Shown here: positions 22,732 to 34,990 of the stretch, in pieces
Position numbering within the stretch: position 1 is the first letter of the stretch
Layout of the letters: every line of letters begins with the position of its first letter
Assembly (NCBI RefSeq): GCF_027595985.1
Contig: NC_073303.1
Location: forward strand, 101,955,820 to 102,019,819
Length of the DNA stretch: 64,000 bases
Reading direction: 5' to 3'
Source of the DNA: Sorex araneus
Taxonomy: Eukaryota > Chordata > Mammalia > Eulipotyphla > Soricidae
The notes under the pieces: model-generated
The model's database searches: none
Seen by the model: only the letters and a program-made list of their open reading frames with translations
What the model was told of the DNA's origin: nothing
Translations under genes and position numbers: made by a program

Positions 22732-23130
22732 CTTTTACTTACTTTCAACACTCAGTTCTTGTCCAAGTGATCATTTCAAACTAGTATAGTCATATTGGAC
22801 CTCCTCTATCTTAACTACCCTCCATCGCCTCACACCCTTGTGGCAATTCCCAACCATTGGTCAGTCCTCCTGGCCTTTGATTCCCTGTGCTTGAATATTA
22901 GTTTCATACTTTTTTTTTAATATCCCACAAATGAATGCAATCATTCTATATCCATCCCTCTCCTTCTGATTTATTTCACTTAGCATGATACTCCAAGTTC
23001 ATCCATTTATAGGCAAATTTCATGACCTCATTATTTAACAGTTGTGTAGTATTCCATTGTATAGATACGTCATACTTTCTTTATCCATTTGTCTGTTCTC
23101 GGGCACTCAGGTTGCTTCTGGATTCTGATC
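22414..23130 (-). mobile_element. L1 3' region, older subfamily
   Basis: Reverse strand: poly-T, 'acccatcgctccaccagtgt', a pyrimidine tract, an inserted (TA)n run at 22680-22731, then a decayed ORF2 C-terminus whose forward strand reads 'attccattgtatagatacgt' and 'ctttatccatttgtctgttc', complement of the L1 end region. More diverged than the copies at 18451 and 37063. Confidence 0.8.
22680..22731. repeat. (TA)n/(CATA)n microsatellite
   Basis: Runs of TATATA split by CATACATACATA inside the older L1 3' UTR. Confidence 0.95.
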
Positions 23131-23276
23131 TTAAAGCTAGGTCAGCATCATGTTTTTAAATATCCTCATCTTCTATAATCTCAGCTTAAATATCCTTAAC
23201 AGCACTGTATATATCCACTTAATTTATATTTGCTATCATAATATTGTGATTAAAACACATAGAATTTAAAATAAAG

Positions 23277-23420
23277 GAAACTTGGATTTAGCATCAGGTT
23301 CTCAATATACTTGGGCAAGTCAGGTAACACCTGAGCAGAAGGTTTCTTATTTATGAGTGAGACTATTAATGTTTTTCTCAAAGGACAGTGAGAATCAAAT
23401 GAGATGGTATAAATGAGACA
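23277..23420 (+). mobile_element. MIR relic
   Basis: 'cttgggcaagtcaggtaaca', 'tttatgagtgagactattaa' and 'gagaatcaaatgagatggta' follow the MIR core and 3' half closely. Confidence 0.65.
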
Positions 23421-23520
23421 TTCAGCTTAGGATTTCCCACATAGAATCACTTGATTAATGCTAAAAATTATTATTAGCCGAGTCTTTCTTTTCAGTTACT
23501 TTTTATTATTAAAAGTTTTC

Positions 23521-23721
23521 AATGTATTCAGGGGCTGGAGAAATAGCACAGAGGGTAGGGCGTTTCCCTTGCATGTGGCCGACCCGGGTACAATTTCCAG
23601 CAGTTCATATGGTCCCCCAAGCACTGCCAAGAGTAATTCCTGAGTGCATGAGCCAGCAGTAACCACTGTGCATTGCCGGGTATGACCTAAAAAGCAACAA
23701 ATAAATAAATGAATGTATTCA
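23521..23721 (+). mobile_element. Type A SINE with 10-bp target-site duplication
   Basis: Element 23531-23711, near full length, with a substituted B box (GGGTACAATTTCC). Tail AAATAAATAAAT. Flanks aatgtattca at 23521-23530 and 23712-23721 are identical. Confidence 0.94.
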
Positions 23722-24034
23722 AAACTAGGCACCATAGTATATATACCACTCCCTAACAAAAAATTTCAACAAATATCTGTTCATGACCTAGTTTGTTTGA
23801 TCTCTGTTTTCATCTTTCCTTGTAATATTTAGGAGGAAATTTCAAGCATCCTATCCTTATAGCTGTAAAATGTACAATATGTTTCCATGCAAGATAAAGT
23901 TTAAAAAATAATAATCAAAAAGCAACACTTCTTTTCTCTCTCAAAGAAACAAAATTAAAATCCCAAACAGTTGTGCAGCAAGAGGAATAAAAGCTCCCCA
24001 ATGCTGTCCACATCCTGATCCAGTGAACCTCTAA
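23722..24034. other. AT-rich sequence, nothing recognised
   Basis: About 310 bases. No supported feature. Confidence 0.35.
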
Positions 24035-24475
24035 ATATGTTCCATAGCAGAGAAGAATCAAGGTTGCATATGGAATTAATGTTGCTAATAAGCTGACCTT
24101 AAAATAGGGTGATTAGCTTGGATGATCCAGATTAAGCCAATGAAATTAGAGAAATTCTTAAAGGAGAGAAGAGAAGCCAAGCGCGATCCATGGAGATGTC
24201 AGGCCCAGAATTCGCTTTTGTTCTTGCTGACCTTGAAAGTGAAGAAAGGGAGCCTGGACTTCAGAAATGTGGAATAGAAGCTTGAAAGGACAAGGAGGCA
24301 GATTGTCTCCTAGCACCCCCACAAAGAATGTCACCCTGCTCATACTTTTGTAGTAACCAATTAAATAAAACTCGTTTTAACTTCCAGAGGTATAAAATGA
24401 TATAAAGCTGTGTTGTTTTAAACCAGTAAGTTTTGTAGTAATTTGTTACACGAACAATAGGAAATTAAAATTAAA
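24035..24475 (+). mobile_element. Ancient MaLR/ERVL-type LTR (MLT-like)
   Basis: 'gctaataagctgaccttaaa', 'gtgattagcttggatgatcc', 'ttaaataaaactcg' and the 3' end 'gctgtgttgttttaaaccag ... aatttgttacac ... aataggaaattaa' match the ancient mammalian MaLR LTR pattern. No internal region is present, so this is a solo or fragmentary LTR. The family name is from memory and approximate. Confidence 0.6.
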
Positions 24476-24690
24476 AAATAGAAAGCAGACACAATAGCCA
24501 ATGCCATTAAACAATCTGCCGGTTTAGCTTGTATTTGAATTTATAATTTAGAATCCTAGTTATTATACTTCTCTGTTTGGACAAAGATATTGTCCAGAAA
24601 AACACTTCAGAAAGCTTTAAGGACTATATTTTATTAATTCAAATGAAATATATTACTCTAAAATGGATGGAAAATCCCAGTTAATAATCT

Positions 24691-24890
24691 TTTACTTACT
24701 CGGGGCTGGAGAGATAGCACAGCGGGTAGGGTGTTTGCCTTGCACGCGGCCGACCCAGGTTCAAATCCCAGCATTCCATATGGTCCCCTGAGCACGGCCA
24801 GGGGTAATTCCTGAGTGCAGAGCCAGGAGTAACCCCTGTGCATCGTCAGGTGTGACCCAAAAAAAGCAAAAAAAAACCCTTTACTTACTC
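24691..24890 (+). mobile_element. Young type A SINE with 11-bp target-site duplication
   Basis: Element 24702-24879: intact A box, B box with one change (GGTTCAAATCC), full body, A-rich tail 'aaaaaaagcaaaaaaaaacc'. Flanks tttacttactc at 24691-24701 and 24880-24890 are identical. Confidence 0.97.
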
Positions 24891-24912
24891 ATCTCCTCAA
24901 GCATCTTTTCTG

Positions 24913-25082
24913 TTTTTAAAATTTAATTTAATTTATTTTTTATAAAGTTGTTCACAATAGTCCATTATATTTATTACATTTAATATTTGAACACCAATCC
25001 CACCACCAGTGCACCTTTGCACCACCACCACTATATTTTGAATGTTTCCACCCCAAATTCCAAACCATGCTCCCAAAGCAGA
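24913..25082 (-). mobile_element. L1 3' UTR fragment, older subfamily
   Basis: 'aatttattttttataaagtt', 'gttcacaatagtccattata' and 'caccaatcccaccaccagtg' are the complement of an L1 3' end related to, but more diverged than, 15218-15439. Confidence 0.65.
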
Positions 25083-25239
25083 ACCTAAATAATTAGTTTT
25101 ATTTTGCTTGTTATAAATAATCTGCTAAAAATGGTTCAAAACGGTTTTCTTAGAGGAAAGTGTGTGAGGACTGTTGTATCTCACTTTGGAGCCATAAAGC
25201 CCTTGTATGAGATTACTAACATGTTTGTTAAAGATTGAG

Positions 25240-25380
25240 CTTTGTGATATATATGTGCATATATATGTATAAATATGTACATATATATATTTATATATAA
25301 ATAAATATATATTACAAATGTATATTTATTTATATATAAATATACATATTTATATATTATCTGAAATATTATATTTCAGA
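25240..25380. repeat. AT-rich low-complexity run
   Basis: Imperfect ATAT/TATAAATA tract. The open frame through it is compositional. Confidence 0.9.
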
Positions 25381-25539
25381 CAAACACTGAAATTGTTTGT
25401 CTTCAAATTAAAACCTTATCAAATGTGGCTTGCTACACTTGGTATATTAGGTATATCAGTGGAGTATAGTATGAGATGTTGCATGGGGCACTCCAGGAAT
25501 TATAAAATTTAAAATATGCTTTTACAGCAGACTCACTCA

Positions 25540-25905
25540 TGGGTGAGGCTTGTCCAAGCCTGCGGAGAGCGGCCGTGAGCATGGTGGTGATTAAGTTCTG
25601 GAGGTTTCTGGCTGCCAGGGCTCTGTTGGGGCAGGGAGGTGAACTCACTCACTCACCTCCGGGTTGGCCTGTGTAAGACAACCTGGGGCGGGGTCTGTAG
25701 GCATCTTTGTGTCATGTCGTTCTGTGTTGCTCTCTTTTGAGAGCTTCATTGCTGAGTTACTGGATTGTGGCCTTTAATGAGATTCTATGGCAGCAGGGGC
25801 AGTTTGTGGACGTGAGTGCCAAGCTACTGGGAAAAATAGGGAGATAGAATGAGGTAGCCCATATTCACTCTGTGCGAGCCTGTAGATTTCAGTCATAAGC
25901 ATCCT
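25540..25905 (-). mobile_element. RTE-associated type C body, no visible 3' tail
   Basis: 'gattgtggcctttaatgaga', 'ttctatggcagcaggggcag' and 'gtgagtgccaagctactggg' match the type C body at 5690-5760. An upstream block 'gtgagcatggtggtgattaa' matches the part at 60737 but lies on the other side of the shared block, so this may be two fragments or a rearranged copy. Orientation is inferred from the 5467 copy. Confidence 0.55.
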
Positions 25906-26049
25906 TTCCTTAGATACACATTATAGCAAGGAACTACTATGAGTTATCTATTGTGCCCTTCCTTGGGAGGGTATAAATACTAAGATTCAGTCTTCCTCCT
26001 TCAAGACAGTAGCAGCTAGGATAGTTTAGAGATTCAAAACCCATTTTTT

Positions 26050-26205
26050 AGAATCACATTTTCTGGATTAATTTCAGCCCTGCCACCTCCCAACTTCATC
26101 CTCTAGCCAACTCTCATAATACTCAGTTTCTTCATGTACAACATGGGGTTTATAATGGTATCTAACTCACAGGTTGATTTACAAACGAATTAAGGGATAT
26201 TTATG
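26050..26205 (+). mobile_element. MIR relic
   Basis: 'tttcagccctgccacctccc', 'ctcagtttcttcatgtacaa' and 'aatggtatctaactcacagg' follow the MIR core. Confidence 0.6.
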
Positions 26206-26302
26206 CATATATAATATATATATACTTATATATACATATGTACATATATTTAGTTATATAGACATGTATATGTCTATATAATTCCAAATACTGTTTAGTA
26301 TT

Positions 26303-26523
26303 AGAATTCCATGGGTTTTTTTTGTTTTGTTTTTTGGGTTTTTTTTGGCTTTTTGGGTCACAGCTGGAAATGCACAGGGGTTACTCCTGGCTCATGCACT
26401 CAGGAATTAACTCCTGGTGGTGCTCAGGAAACTGTATGGGATGCTGGGAATTGAACCCGGGTTGGCCGTGTGCAAGGCAAATGCCCTACACACTGTGCTA
26501 TTGTTCCAGCCCCAGAATTCCAT
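26303..26523 (-). mobile_element. Type A SINE with 10-bp target-site duplication
   Basis: Element 26313-26513, reverse strand, with a long T-rich tail (gttttttttgttttgttttt). Flanks agaattccat at 26303-26312 and 26514-26523 are identical. Confidence 0.96.
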
Positions 26524-26974
26524 ATTTTTTAAAAATTTATTATTGCTATATATTACGAATTGAGATCTCCAGTGAGATCCTTCTCAAGTTCTAAATCCTC
26601 ACTTTCTGGTCTACAAAATAAGAATGGTAAGTGAAACCTATTTTCTTTTAATGAAAATTTGTAGCATATAGTATGTAGCCTACATAGCATGGTAGAGATG
26701 TACTATAACTAGCAATCATTTCTGTTGTTAACTTAGTTTCTCATTTTATCTAAGAAGTTGCCAGTTTAAGGATGTTATAAAGAAGTATTTTAAAAATTAT
26801 TTTTATAAAAAATATTTTCACAGAGAAAAGTCAAGAGACTCAGTTGATACCTTTTTCTATGTTGCCGTATCAATCACTTTTGCTACTGTACTGTGAAAGG
26901 AAGATGCATAATAGGTTGGAAGAGTTTTAACTTGTTATAATAATATGATGTAGGGGGATACACTTTAAAGTATT
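26524..26974. other. AT-rich sequence, nothing recognised
   Basis: About 450 bases. No supported feature. Confidence 0.35.
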
Positions 26975-27208
26975 ACTGTAGCACTGTAGCACTATCTGTC
27001 CCGTTATTCAGCAATTTGCTCAAGCGGGCACCAGTAATGTCTCCACTGTGAGACTTGTTACTGGTTTTGGCATATTGAATACAACATGGGTAGCTTACCA
27101 GGCTCTGCTATGTGGGTGGGGATACTCTCAGTAGCTTGCCTGGCTCTCTGAGAGGGACAGAGGAATAGAACCCGGGTCAGCCTCATGCAAGACAAATGCC
27201 CTGCACTG
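26975..27208 (-). mobile_element. Type B SINE
   Basis: RTE-type end with repeat tail (ctgtagcactgtagcact) and 'caagcgggcaccagtaatgt', body 'ggcatattgaatacaacatg', B box complement 'agaacccgggtcagcctcat'. The A-box end of the head is missing after 'aatgccctgcactg'. Confidence 0.9.
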
Positions 27209-28699
27209 TAAGATAAACCCAATAAATTACTCCTGCATATTGTGTGGGAAGCCTTGTACCTTGCTTTTAATTAATAGAATATGGTAAGGGTTATGGAATG
27301 TACCTCCTTTTACTAGATTATGGTGTAAGGCAGAATGTCTCTTCTTTTATAAGGACAGCACACAGACACATTTTCTAGAAAACTTCTTTGCTGAAAAGTC
27401 ATCATTTTTTCTATGTTACTATACACTTTGAGTATTACTTTTCATGAAGAACTTTTAGTATTTTTGCTTTTTGCTGGATTTGACTTTGGGCTTACCAACA
27501 AAGTAATCAGAAGATACCTAAGTCAACTCTGTTCAATTTAATTCCAAGTTTTAGAAAAAAAATTATCTTTAATAAATGTATCCATTGGTTGGCTTAGGAT
27601 GAGGGATGAGTTCTAGCAGAGCAAACTGGGATCGGTAGAGAAAATCCAAGTACTAATAAAAATGTAACAAATGTGTATGCTCACCGACAGCAGAAATTAA
27701 GAGATAGATCTTAGAATTCTTAGAATACAGAAGAGAAGAGAGATTTGAAATACAAGAGTCAAGGTGTAATTATCTCAAAGATTAAGAAGCTGCTTGGAAT
27801 ACCTGGGAAAATGAAGTAAGTTTTAATATCACCACACACACACACACTCACATACACATACACACAGATACATAAGCACAAAGTTGGACATAAGAGAGTA
27901 GTCAAAGATTTAAGAAATAATACAAGACTTTGCAATTAGGAGATCTTTTAACTATACATGTTATTGCTATATTTTATTGTTTATGAAACAATATAGGATT
28001 AGGTACTGTGGACTTTTCTCTAATTAGGGCTTCAAAAGGTCCACAGAAATTCTACATATGCCTATGAGCACCAAGAGAAGCTCATTTGCATGGCACACCA
28101 ACTTCCTTCCCACCTCTGAGGTTGACAGAGGTAGAAACTCAAATACTGCTTAGCAATCTGTTGTTGATGTATATTTGGCTTCCTTGTGGCAACTTTTGCA
28201 GGAGGAAGCTTAAAGAACATCCAGGTTATCTACTCATTTGACTCAGAAGGTCAGTAATGTCCTCAGAAGAATAACATGTTATGTTCCTGGCCACACAGCC
28301 CTTCTGGGGCAGGCATCTGCAGCTATAGCTTTGTCCTCTTTCCAGTACACTGTGTCTTCCACCACCCCCTCGCCCCGCCCCGTTGCCATTCCACACATGC
28401 TGGAAGAAGAAAGGTGGGATGGATGTTCGGGGAATGCAAACTCCTACTAATGTTTGAATATTAAAATTTAATACTGTAATTTTCCTCTAAAACAAATTAA
28501 AAAGGTACATCTGCTGCAAAAATTTAAATAATGCATTTCTGTCCCCAATATGCATGGTTCTAAATAATTTGCCTTGTGAATCATTCCTGGAAGCTTTGTA
28601 GGGGTATTGCTCTTATTGGCTCTTACTCTTTTCTCTCCCTATTCCATTCTTCAAAGCAATCTAGTCCTGTATAGAGGTCCCCAACTTCCCTAAAGTCTT
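27209..28699. other. Non-repetitive sequence with a short CA run
   Basis: About 1.5 kb without young repeats. 27831-27870 is (CACA)n-rich. Open frames at 28238-28464 have no recognisable domain. Confidence 0.4.
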
Positions 28700-29135
28700 A
28701 TGGAACACTTTATTTGATATAACAAATGTCTTCTATATTCACCAGGTGGCCAGTGATTTTTATAATAGCACCACAGACTGGTGACTGAAACACAACAGGA
28801 ACTGATTGCCTCATTGTTGTGAAGACTGGGAATTCAATCTCGGTGCTGGCAGGATTGATTCTTTCTGAGGGCTGTAAGGAAGATATGTTCTTGGTCTTCT
28901 CCTGGCATGTGCATAGGTCTTCTTCATTTCTAACTGCTTTTTCCCATGTGTCTTCACATGGTCTTCCCTCTTCCCATATCTGAGAGCAAATTTCCATCTG
29001 CTTTATTGGGTTGGAACCCACCAGGATGGTCTTGTTATATCTTGATAACCTCTATGAAAACCCTTTCTCCAAATAAACTCCCATTCTGAGGCACTTCAAG
29101 ATTAGGATTTCAGGAAATAACATTATGACTTCAGT
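28700..29135 (-). mobile_element. Ancient MaLR/ERVL-type LTR (MLT-like)
   Basis: 'caccacagactggtgactga', 'tgtgaagactgggaattcaa', 'gtgtcttcacatggtcttcc', 'aaccctttctccaaataaac' and 'tctgaggcacttcaagatta' follow, on the reverse strand, the well-known MLT1-type LTR. The 103-codon open frame through it is not a gene. Confidence 0.65.
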
Positions 29136-30714
29136 ATTTAAGCTCAAGAGAGAACATCATTCATACTGGAAGCCACATGGTGTGAGCTGGCATGAAGACA
29201 GGGCATGATTTACTCTGTTAGACACACCATAGTCTGCCTGCATCACATATACATGACACTGCCTCTGTCTGAGCCTCTAATTTCCAATTGAGCTGAAATC
29301 AGACCTGCTTCTTAGAGCTATGATGACAAATAAATAGGACAGTGTCGATGTCCTAGGATAGCCTCTGACTCATCAACATCTCTTAATAAGTGCTTATGAT
29401 CCTAGCTTTGTCCACGCCAAGGAAATATTCAGATAAGAATTTATCACGGTGATTGAAAAAGAAACCCAAGCAAAACACACACATACACATGTCTTCCCTT
29501 GGAAGCATTTGTTCAAACAAAACTGCATAGAAGAACAAACAAAGCCAACTATGTAAAATGAAGCAAACAGAGTGGGCTGCCTTTCCGCTCCAAGATTTAG
29601 TCATTAACTGAGTATACTCAGGCATCATTTCTTCCATTTATTTCTTCAAATTTACGCAGGACAATCAATGGCCTGGATAAATTTACTCTATATTAAAAAT
29701 AATACTAAAGCTGTGCTGCTTTATTAAAAGTACTAAAAAAAGTAATACAATTGTTTCATATGTGTATATATGTATATATATTTATATATATATAGAGAGA
29801 GACAGTGTGTGTATATGTGTGTGTATACCTATTGGGAAAATAATTACATTTGTTTTCAACAAAATCAAAATTGGGAAAATAATTGAATTTGTTTCCAACT
29901 ATATCTTGTTGGTCTGTGTCTGTGTGTGTATTAGTAAAAAATAAGATTGCACATCAATGTCACTTAATAGATATTTATCTTCTCTACATTTCCAATGTAC
30001 TTCGTGCATTTCTTAATGTAAAAACATATTCATGTTTATACTATTTTAAATGATAAATAGTTTCCATTGTATGAACAAGCCATAATTTATTTAACTCTTA
30101 ACTGTTCATGAACATTTAACTTCTGGATTATATTGATCTATATATGAATTAAATAAATAGATGAATAAATATATGGATTAAATTTGAATTGTTATTAAAA
30201 ATTAGAAACTAAGTTTTTAAAGAGAATTCTTGATCTTTCTGTATCTCCTTGCTCTTCTAATACAATTTGGTTCTACAGGCCCAATTTAAATAGCTGGTAA
30301 GATGAGAGATGAAAGAGACAAGCTATTTACAGAGTTTGATTCACAATACTTTTTTAAATGCAAAGATTTGTAAATGTGTCTTGAGATTTATTATGTCTGT
30401 GCCTTAAATGAATTAATTGCCCAGATGTTAATGAAAAACTTTTCTTCTAGCAGGAAATTATAAAATAAAGAGAGATAATTCAGAATAAGGTGCAAATGAA
30501 TAAAATAGGCATCTGAATTTTGATTAGAGAGGAAAATGCCCGAGGCAAGGAAAGCCAAAACTGGAAAGCAGAAGTAGAAACTTTCTCCATAATTTAGCAA
30601 AAAAAAAAAAGAGTTTCCACCCAAAAACTGTGACATGAAATCAAAGCTCTCAAGATAAGCAATTTATGAGTTAGTGGTTTGGTCTTCAATGAGATTTGTG
30701 GAGAAGAATTATGA
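29136..30714. other. Repeat-poor sequence without recognised gene
   Basis: About 1.6 kb lacking young repeats, apart from a TATA/TGTG low-complexity tract at 29755-29825. No exon found. It could hold regulatory sequence, but nothing here proves it. Confidence 0.4.
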
Positions 30715-30840
30715 GGTACATGACGGGGTTCTTGACTTTGGAGTTTTGTTGTAAATGCGAGCAGGTCAGTTACTCTCCCAGACTGAGCTTCCTGTATCTA
30801 TAAAATAAGGATGCTGGGTCAGAAACCAAGTAAGATCCCT
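30715..30840 (+). mobile_element. MIR relic
   Basis: 'gcgagcaggtcagttactct' and 'gagcttcctgtatctataaa' with 'ataaggatgctgggtcag' follow the MIR core. Confidence 0.5.
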
Positions 30841-33053
30841 CTGCAAGTCTATTTGGAAACAAAAAAAAACCCAAACTTCAGACTTATAAGAATTCACAGA
30901 ATTCTTGAAAGAGAACAACTTGAAAAAAAAATTACACAGCAGGTTAAAAGTGCATGAGTTGGGGTTTTACCAAACTCTATTAGGCTTCCTCTCCTACCTC
31001 TACCATAATCCCATCTTCCTTGCACTCCCTTCTGGGTCCTGTCAATTTACTATTCAGATTGACTGACTAATTTTATCTGAAAAGGGGATGGGAATTCTTG
31101 GTGTCATTCTATACACTCTCACTTTGATGGATGAGGCTTAACTTCCAAAGAGAGTGTGAGGCAGGAAAATCCGGCTCTTTCAAACTAATTACTGCATATC
31201 TGATTTATTTCCCTTTTAATGCTGTTTAGTTTGTTTTCATTCAAAATATAAAATTGTTCCCTGAGTTGGTAGATTAATGGCTTTCTTCTCCTTCGGCAAC
31301 AAATCATTTGTGGACATAGGTTATAAATAGGAGGTTAGAATTTGTGACTCATTGTTTTTTCCTTTTTCATACACGATGTCTCCTGAGATTAATGATGTTT
31401 TTTTTCCCCCTTCATTTTACATTATGTCTAATTAGATGGGTTTTTTCGTAGGATGTTGTATTGGAGTTTTTTGTTTTTAGGAAAATATAATAGTCTTTTT
31501 TTGCTGTTCTCCTAGAAAATTGTGTGTTTTGATAAATTAGAATTTTTAATATCATTGAGCCAGGGCTTGATTGATTACATTTTTACTTGATTGAGTCACT
31601 CATTCATTTAACAAATGTGCCGTTATTTTGTGCTTATTCTGTATAAGGAATGTGGACCTTCAGTGTCTCTGAGGCAACAGGGCTTTGCTACTGAAAGGAA
31701 AGAGGTGGGAAGTTGCAGCTCAGATCTCTTTTTTGTGTGCACACAGCTCATTCATTTGTTTACTCTGTATTCCCTCAATGATCTTTCAAACATCTGTTGC
31801 AGTCACAAATCCTGCTGGGGTTGTACACAAGTCTAGAGTACTTGGCATTCACTCATCCAGCAACCAAAAGCAACAAACACAATCCCCTACTCGGTGTCTT
31901 CCTCCAATGCAACTGTGAGATGTGGAAAAAAGGCAGAGAAACAATGATGCACTTTGGGCCACAGGCTTAAAACCTTTGATTTAATTTCATAATAGTTTGT
32001 GTTATCTTTTCCTCCCATCTGTGCTTTGGGGTACTTCCTTGCTTTTACTTTAGGATATATTACATAACCTCTCTGTGTCTCAATTTGTTCTCACACCAAA
32101 TGGTTGTACCTATCAGTGCCTGGTCACCAAAACAGAATGAGTGGCAGATATTTTCAGCAGAGAAATTGAACAGAGGTCATTATGTCCTGGAGGTGGTAGT
32201 GGAACAAGAGGAAGAAGTGAGTGAGTGCCCGGTAAGAAAGAGCTCCCCAGCTTCTGGTAGGATCCAGTCTGCATGTGGGGCTGATGTGCTGGAGGCAACA
32301 TTGCTGCTGCCACTACCAGTAAGTCCCTGCAGCTGTGCACACCAGCTGTGCTGCCACTAGAACCTGGGAGTTGCCAGCCAAAGGAAGGGAAATAAAACAA
32401 AATGCATCTCCAAACTTCTTCCTCCAACTTCCTCCTCTCTCCCCAGTGTCCCCCACTGACAGAGTCCAACCAGAAAGGGAGCAGTATAAGGAGATTGGAA
32501 ATGCAGTATGCAGGCTCTGACTCCCTGCATGGTCAAGGAGAACATTAGAGAGGACCAGAAAGCAATCAACCAGAAATGTGGACGTAAAACCTGCCTCAGG
32601 TGACCACTGTGAGTTAGTGCACTGAAGAACGCAAGACCGTTTAGAACAATGTCTTAGGTGAACAGAGGTGGCTGCTACTAATGATGAGGGTAATTGGGGG
32701 AACATGCAAAAACACTGAGGAGCACTAGGATTAGATTTGCAACTGAGAAAGATCATCTGAGCATCTTGAAAAAACATGAATCTTTCGGGATTATCGGAGC
32801 ATATGGAGGTGGTTAGCGGTAGTTGGGATACCTGTACAATGATATGGGTGAATAAAAGGAATGATTATAGGGGTGTTTCAGGAAACAAGATTATCTGGAT
32901 CTAGTAGTTGATAGGCATATGGAAAAAGAGAGAGGTTTCAAGACACCTTCGAACTCTCTGGGTTCGTGAGTGTGTGAGAGTGAATAATACTATTATTCAC
33001 AACTATAAATATATTTTTTAATTCTTATGAACATACAGTTTAATTCCTTCAGT
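30841..33053. other. Mostly non-repetitive sequence, one weak L2 trace
   Basis: About 2.2 kb. 31598-31690 (cattcatttaacaaatgtgc) vaguely resembles an L2 3' end. Overlapping open frames at 32085-32777 on both strands follow a locally GC-richer patch and have no recognisable domain. Confidence 0.4.
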
Positions 33054-33138
33054 TTATTAAGCAGTGCTGGGGATCAAACGCAGAATCTTATACTTGCAAG
33101 ACAATTGCTCTGTCACTAAGCTCTGTTCCTAGCCCTTT
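33054..33138 (-). mobile_element. Minor tRNA-derived SINE (ID-like)
   Basis: Reverse strand reads 'gggctaggaacagagcttag' with 'gcgtttgatccccagcactg'. The B box fits, and the A box is related to those at 9640 and 58863 rather than to the main shrew SINE. Confidence 0.5.
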
Positions 33139-33279
33139 CTACAGTTTCCATATGTCCAGTGCACTCTGTGGTGACCACACAGATCCCATTCAGGTAACAT
33201 AGCCCTGCCTGGGTTCTCATGCCAGCTGTGCTCTGAAAATAGTTACCAGTCAGTTTCCTTTATTTATTTTATATATATA

Positions 33280-33451
33280 TATTTATTTCGGTTTGGGGTC
33301 CACACCTGACGATGGTCAGGAATTATTACTGGCTTTGCACTCACAAATTTCTCCTTGCAGTTCTCATGGGACCATATGGAATGCAAGGATCAAACCCTGG
33401 TTAGCCATGTGCAAGGCAAATACCCTACCCTCTTTACTATCCTTTTGGATC
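33280..33451 (-). mobile_element. Type A SINE, diverged
   Basis: 'gtttggggtccacacctgac', 'gggaccatatggaatgcaag' and 'caaaccctggttagccatgt' preserve the reverse-strand order. Several small indels. Confidence 0.75.
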
Positions 33452-33661
33452 CTTATTTAATTTTTTTTAAGAAATTAGGGCAGGGAGTCTTCTATAGTCC
33501 ATGAAAATAAACCATATATGTTATTTACATTTGCACTGAAAGCTTTTTTTTTTTTAAATCTAGCGCAGGGGTGCTGGTAGCATTATTGAAACAAACAGGT
33601 GCGACAGTCTGCACCAGGAGCTGAAAGTAACCTTCAAACAAGACACATCTCTTCCTTTAAA

Positions 33662-33890
33662 TCACTGTATCACTGTATCACTGTCATCCCGTTGCTCATC
33701 GATTTGCTCAAGTGGGCACCAGTAGTGCCTCCATTGTGAGACTTGTTACTGTTTTTGGCATATTGAATATGCCATGGGTAGCTTCCCAGGCTCTGCCATG
33801 TGGGCGAGATACTCTCTGTAGCTTGCCAGGCTCTCCAAGAGGAGCGGAAGAATAGAACCCAGGTTGGCCGTGTGTGCCAGGCAAACACCC
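33662..33890 (-). mobile_element. Type B SINE
   Basis: Shows the RTE 3' tail especially well: (CACTGTAT)2 then 'cactgtcatcccgttgctca', 'ctcaagtgggcaccagtagt'. The head is incomplete after 'gcaaacaccctacttaactt'. Confidence 0.93.
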
Positions 33891-34990
33891 TACTTAACTT
33901 TCTATAAGGATCAGGGTCTTCAGAAAACGATATTTCAGGATATTTTTAGGATTTGAAAATGTGGAAATCTGCAAAAAAAGATAAGAATCCCTCTCCTGTA
34001 GCACCATGCCCTTCTCAGAGCAAATGTCATTTGTGCGTTTTTTTTTTTGTAGACACTAGATCAGAGTCAGGGTTCATGTGAGGCCAGACTGAGCACAGCG
34101 ACTTTCTTACCACATCTTCCAAAGGAAGGTGAGTGGGTGTCCTGCATTTGTGTCACTTGGGATGCTTGCCTGGGTAAAGTTCTTACCCTATCCGAGACCA
34201 ACATAATCAGAACCGTGTGGGGTAGGAGCTTCCTACAACAGTATGCCTGAGAAATCCCCTTCTGAAATCATCAAACCAGGACCTTTACTCTTAGTCTGTC
34301 CTTGGCTTTATCTTCCCCTGAAAAGCAAAAGTGGTCTCCTTACTTTCACCCCTCCTTTGGGTTCTCCTCAATTCTTACCGTATCTATGTCTTCTCATGTC
34401 TTTATTAGCCTGTCTTCACGTCGCCAAAGCCCCTTATGAAGGGAACTGTGGTTAAGTTCTGAATGTGCTGAACCATTCCTTGAGTCTCAGCATCTTAACA
34501 GCTAGTCCTCGCTTGACCCATATTTCTCCTCACCTGTTTTTTTCTCTTGCTTATTTCTCTATTTTATTCTCTTAATCATTTTCCCAAGAATCTCAAATGT
34601 GTTCTCTCTTTTAGGAGCACTGTCCGCACCTCTCAAAGGAGCACACATGTTTTGGGTTCCCATTTATCAAAGTACTTCATCTGACATTGAAATTTTCTGT
34701 TTGCTTCATCTCTTCCCCTTTCCCTGCCCTCCTGTTTGAAGCAAGAGAACTGGGGTCACATTCTTGGAAACTTCAGATTCTGGTTCAATCTCAATGAATT
34801 GAATGGTGCAGAGTTCATCAGAGATAAGTTCTTTATATGAGAGCTTAATCCTGTGTTTGGAGAAAAGAGAGGGATAAACTTTTATGTCCATACCATGGCT
34901 CCAGTCTAAACACATCTGTCATTTTTGGGCAATGTGCTTAGGGCTGGGTCAGCCTGTTGTAGCTGTGGACCAGAGAGTGAGCACTCTGTT
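33891..34990. other. Non-repetitive sequence without recognised gene
   Basis: About 1.1 kb. A 70-codon frame at 34243-34455 has no recognised motif. Confidence 0.35.

Noticed and set aside
28710-29021. 103-codon reverse frame as a gene
   Set aside because: It coincides with an ancient MaLR-type LTR.
32085-32777. Overlapping open frames on both strands as a possible gene
   Set aside because: Frames on opposite strands reflect locally higher GC. No domain, splice or promoter evidence was seen.
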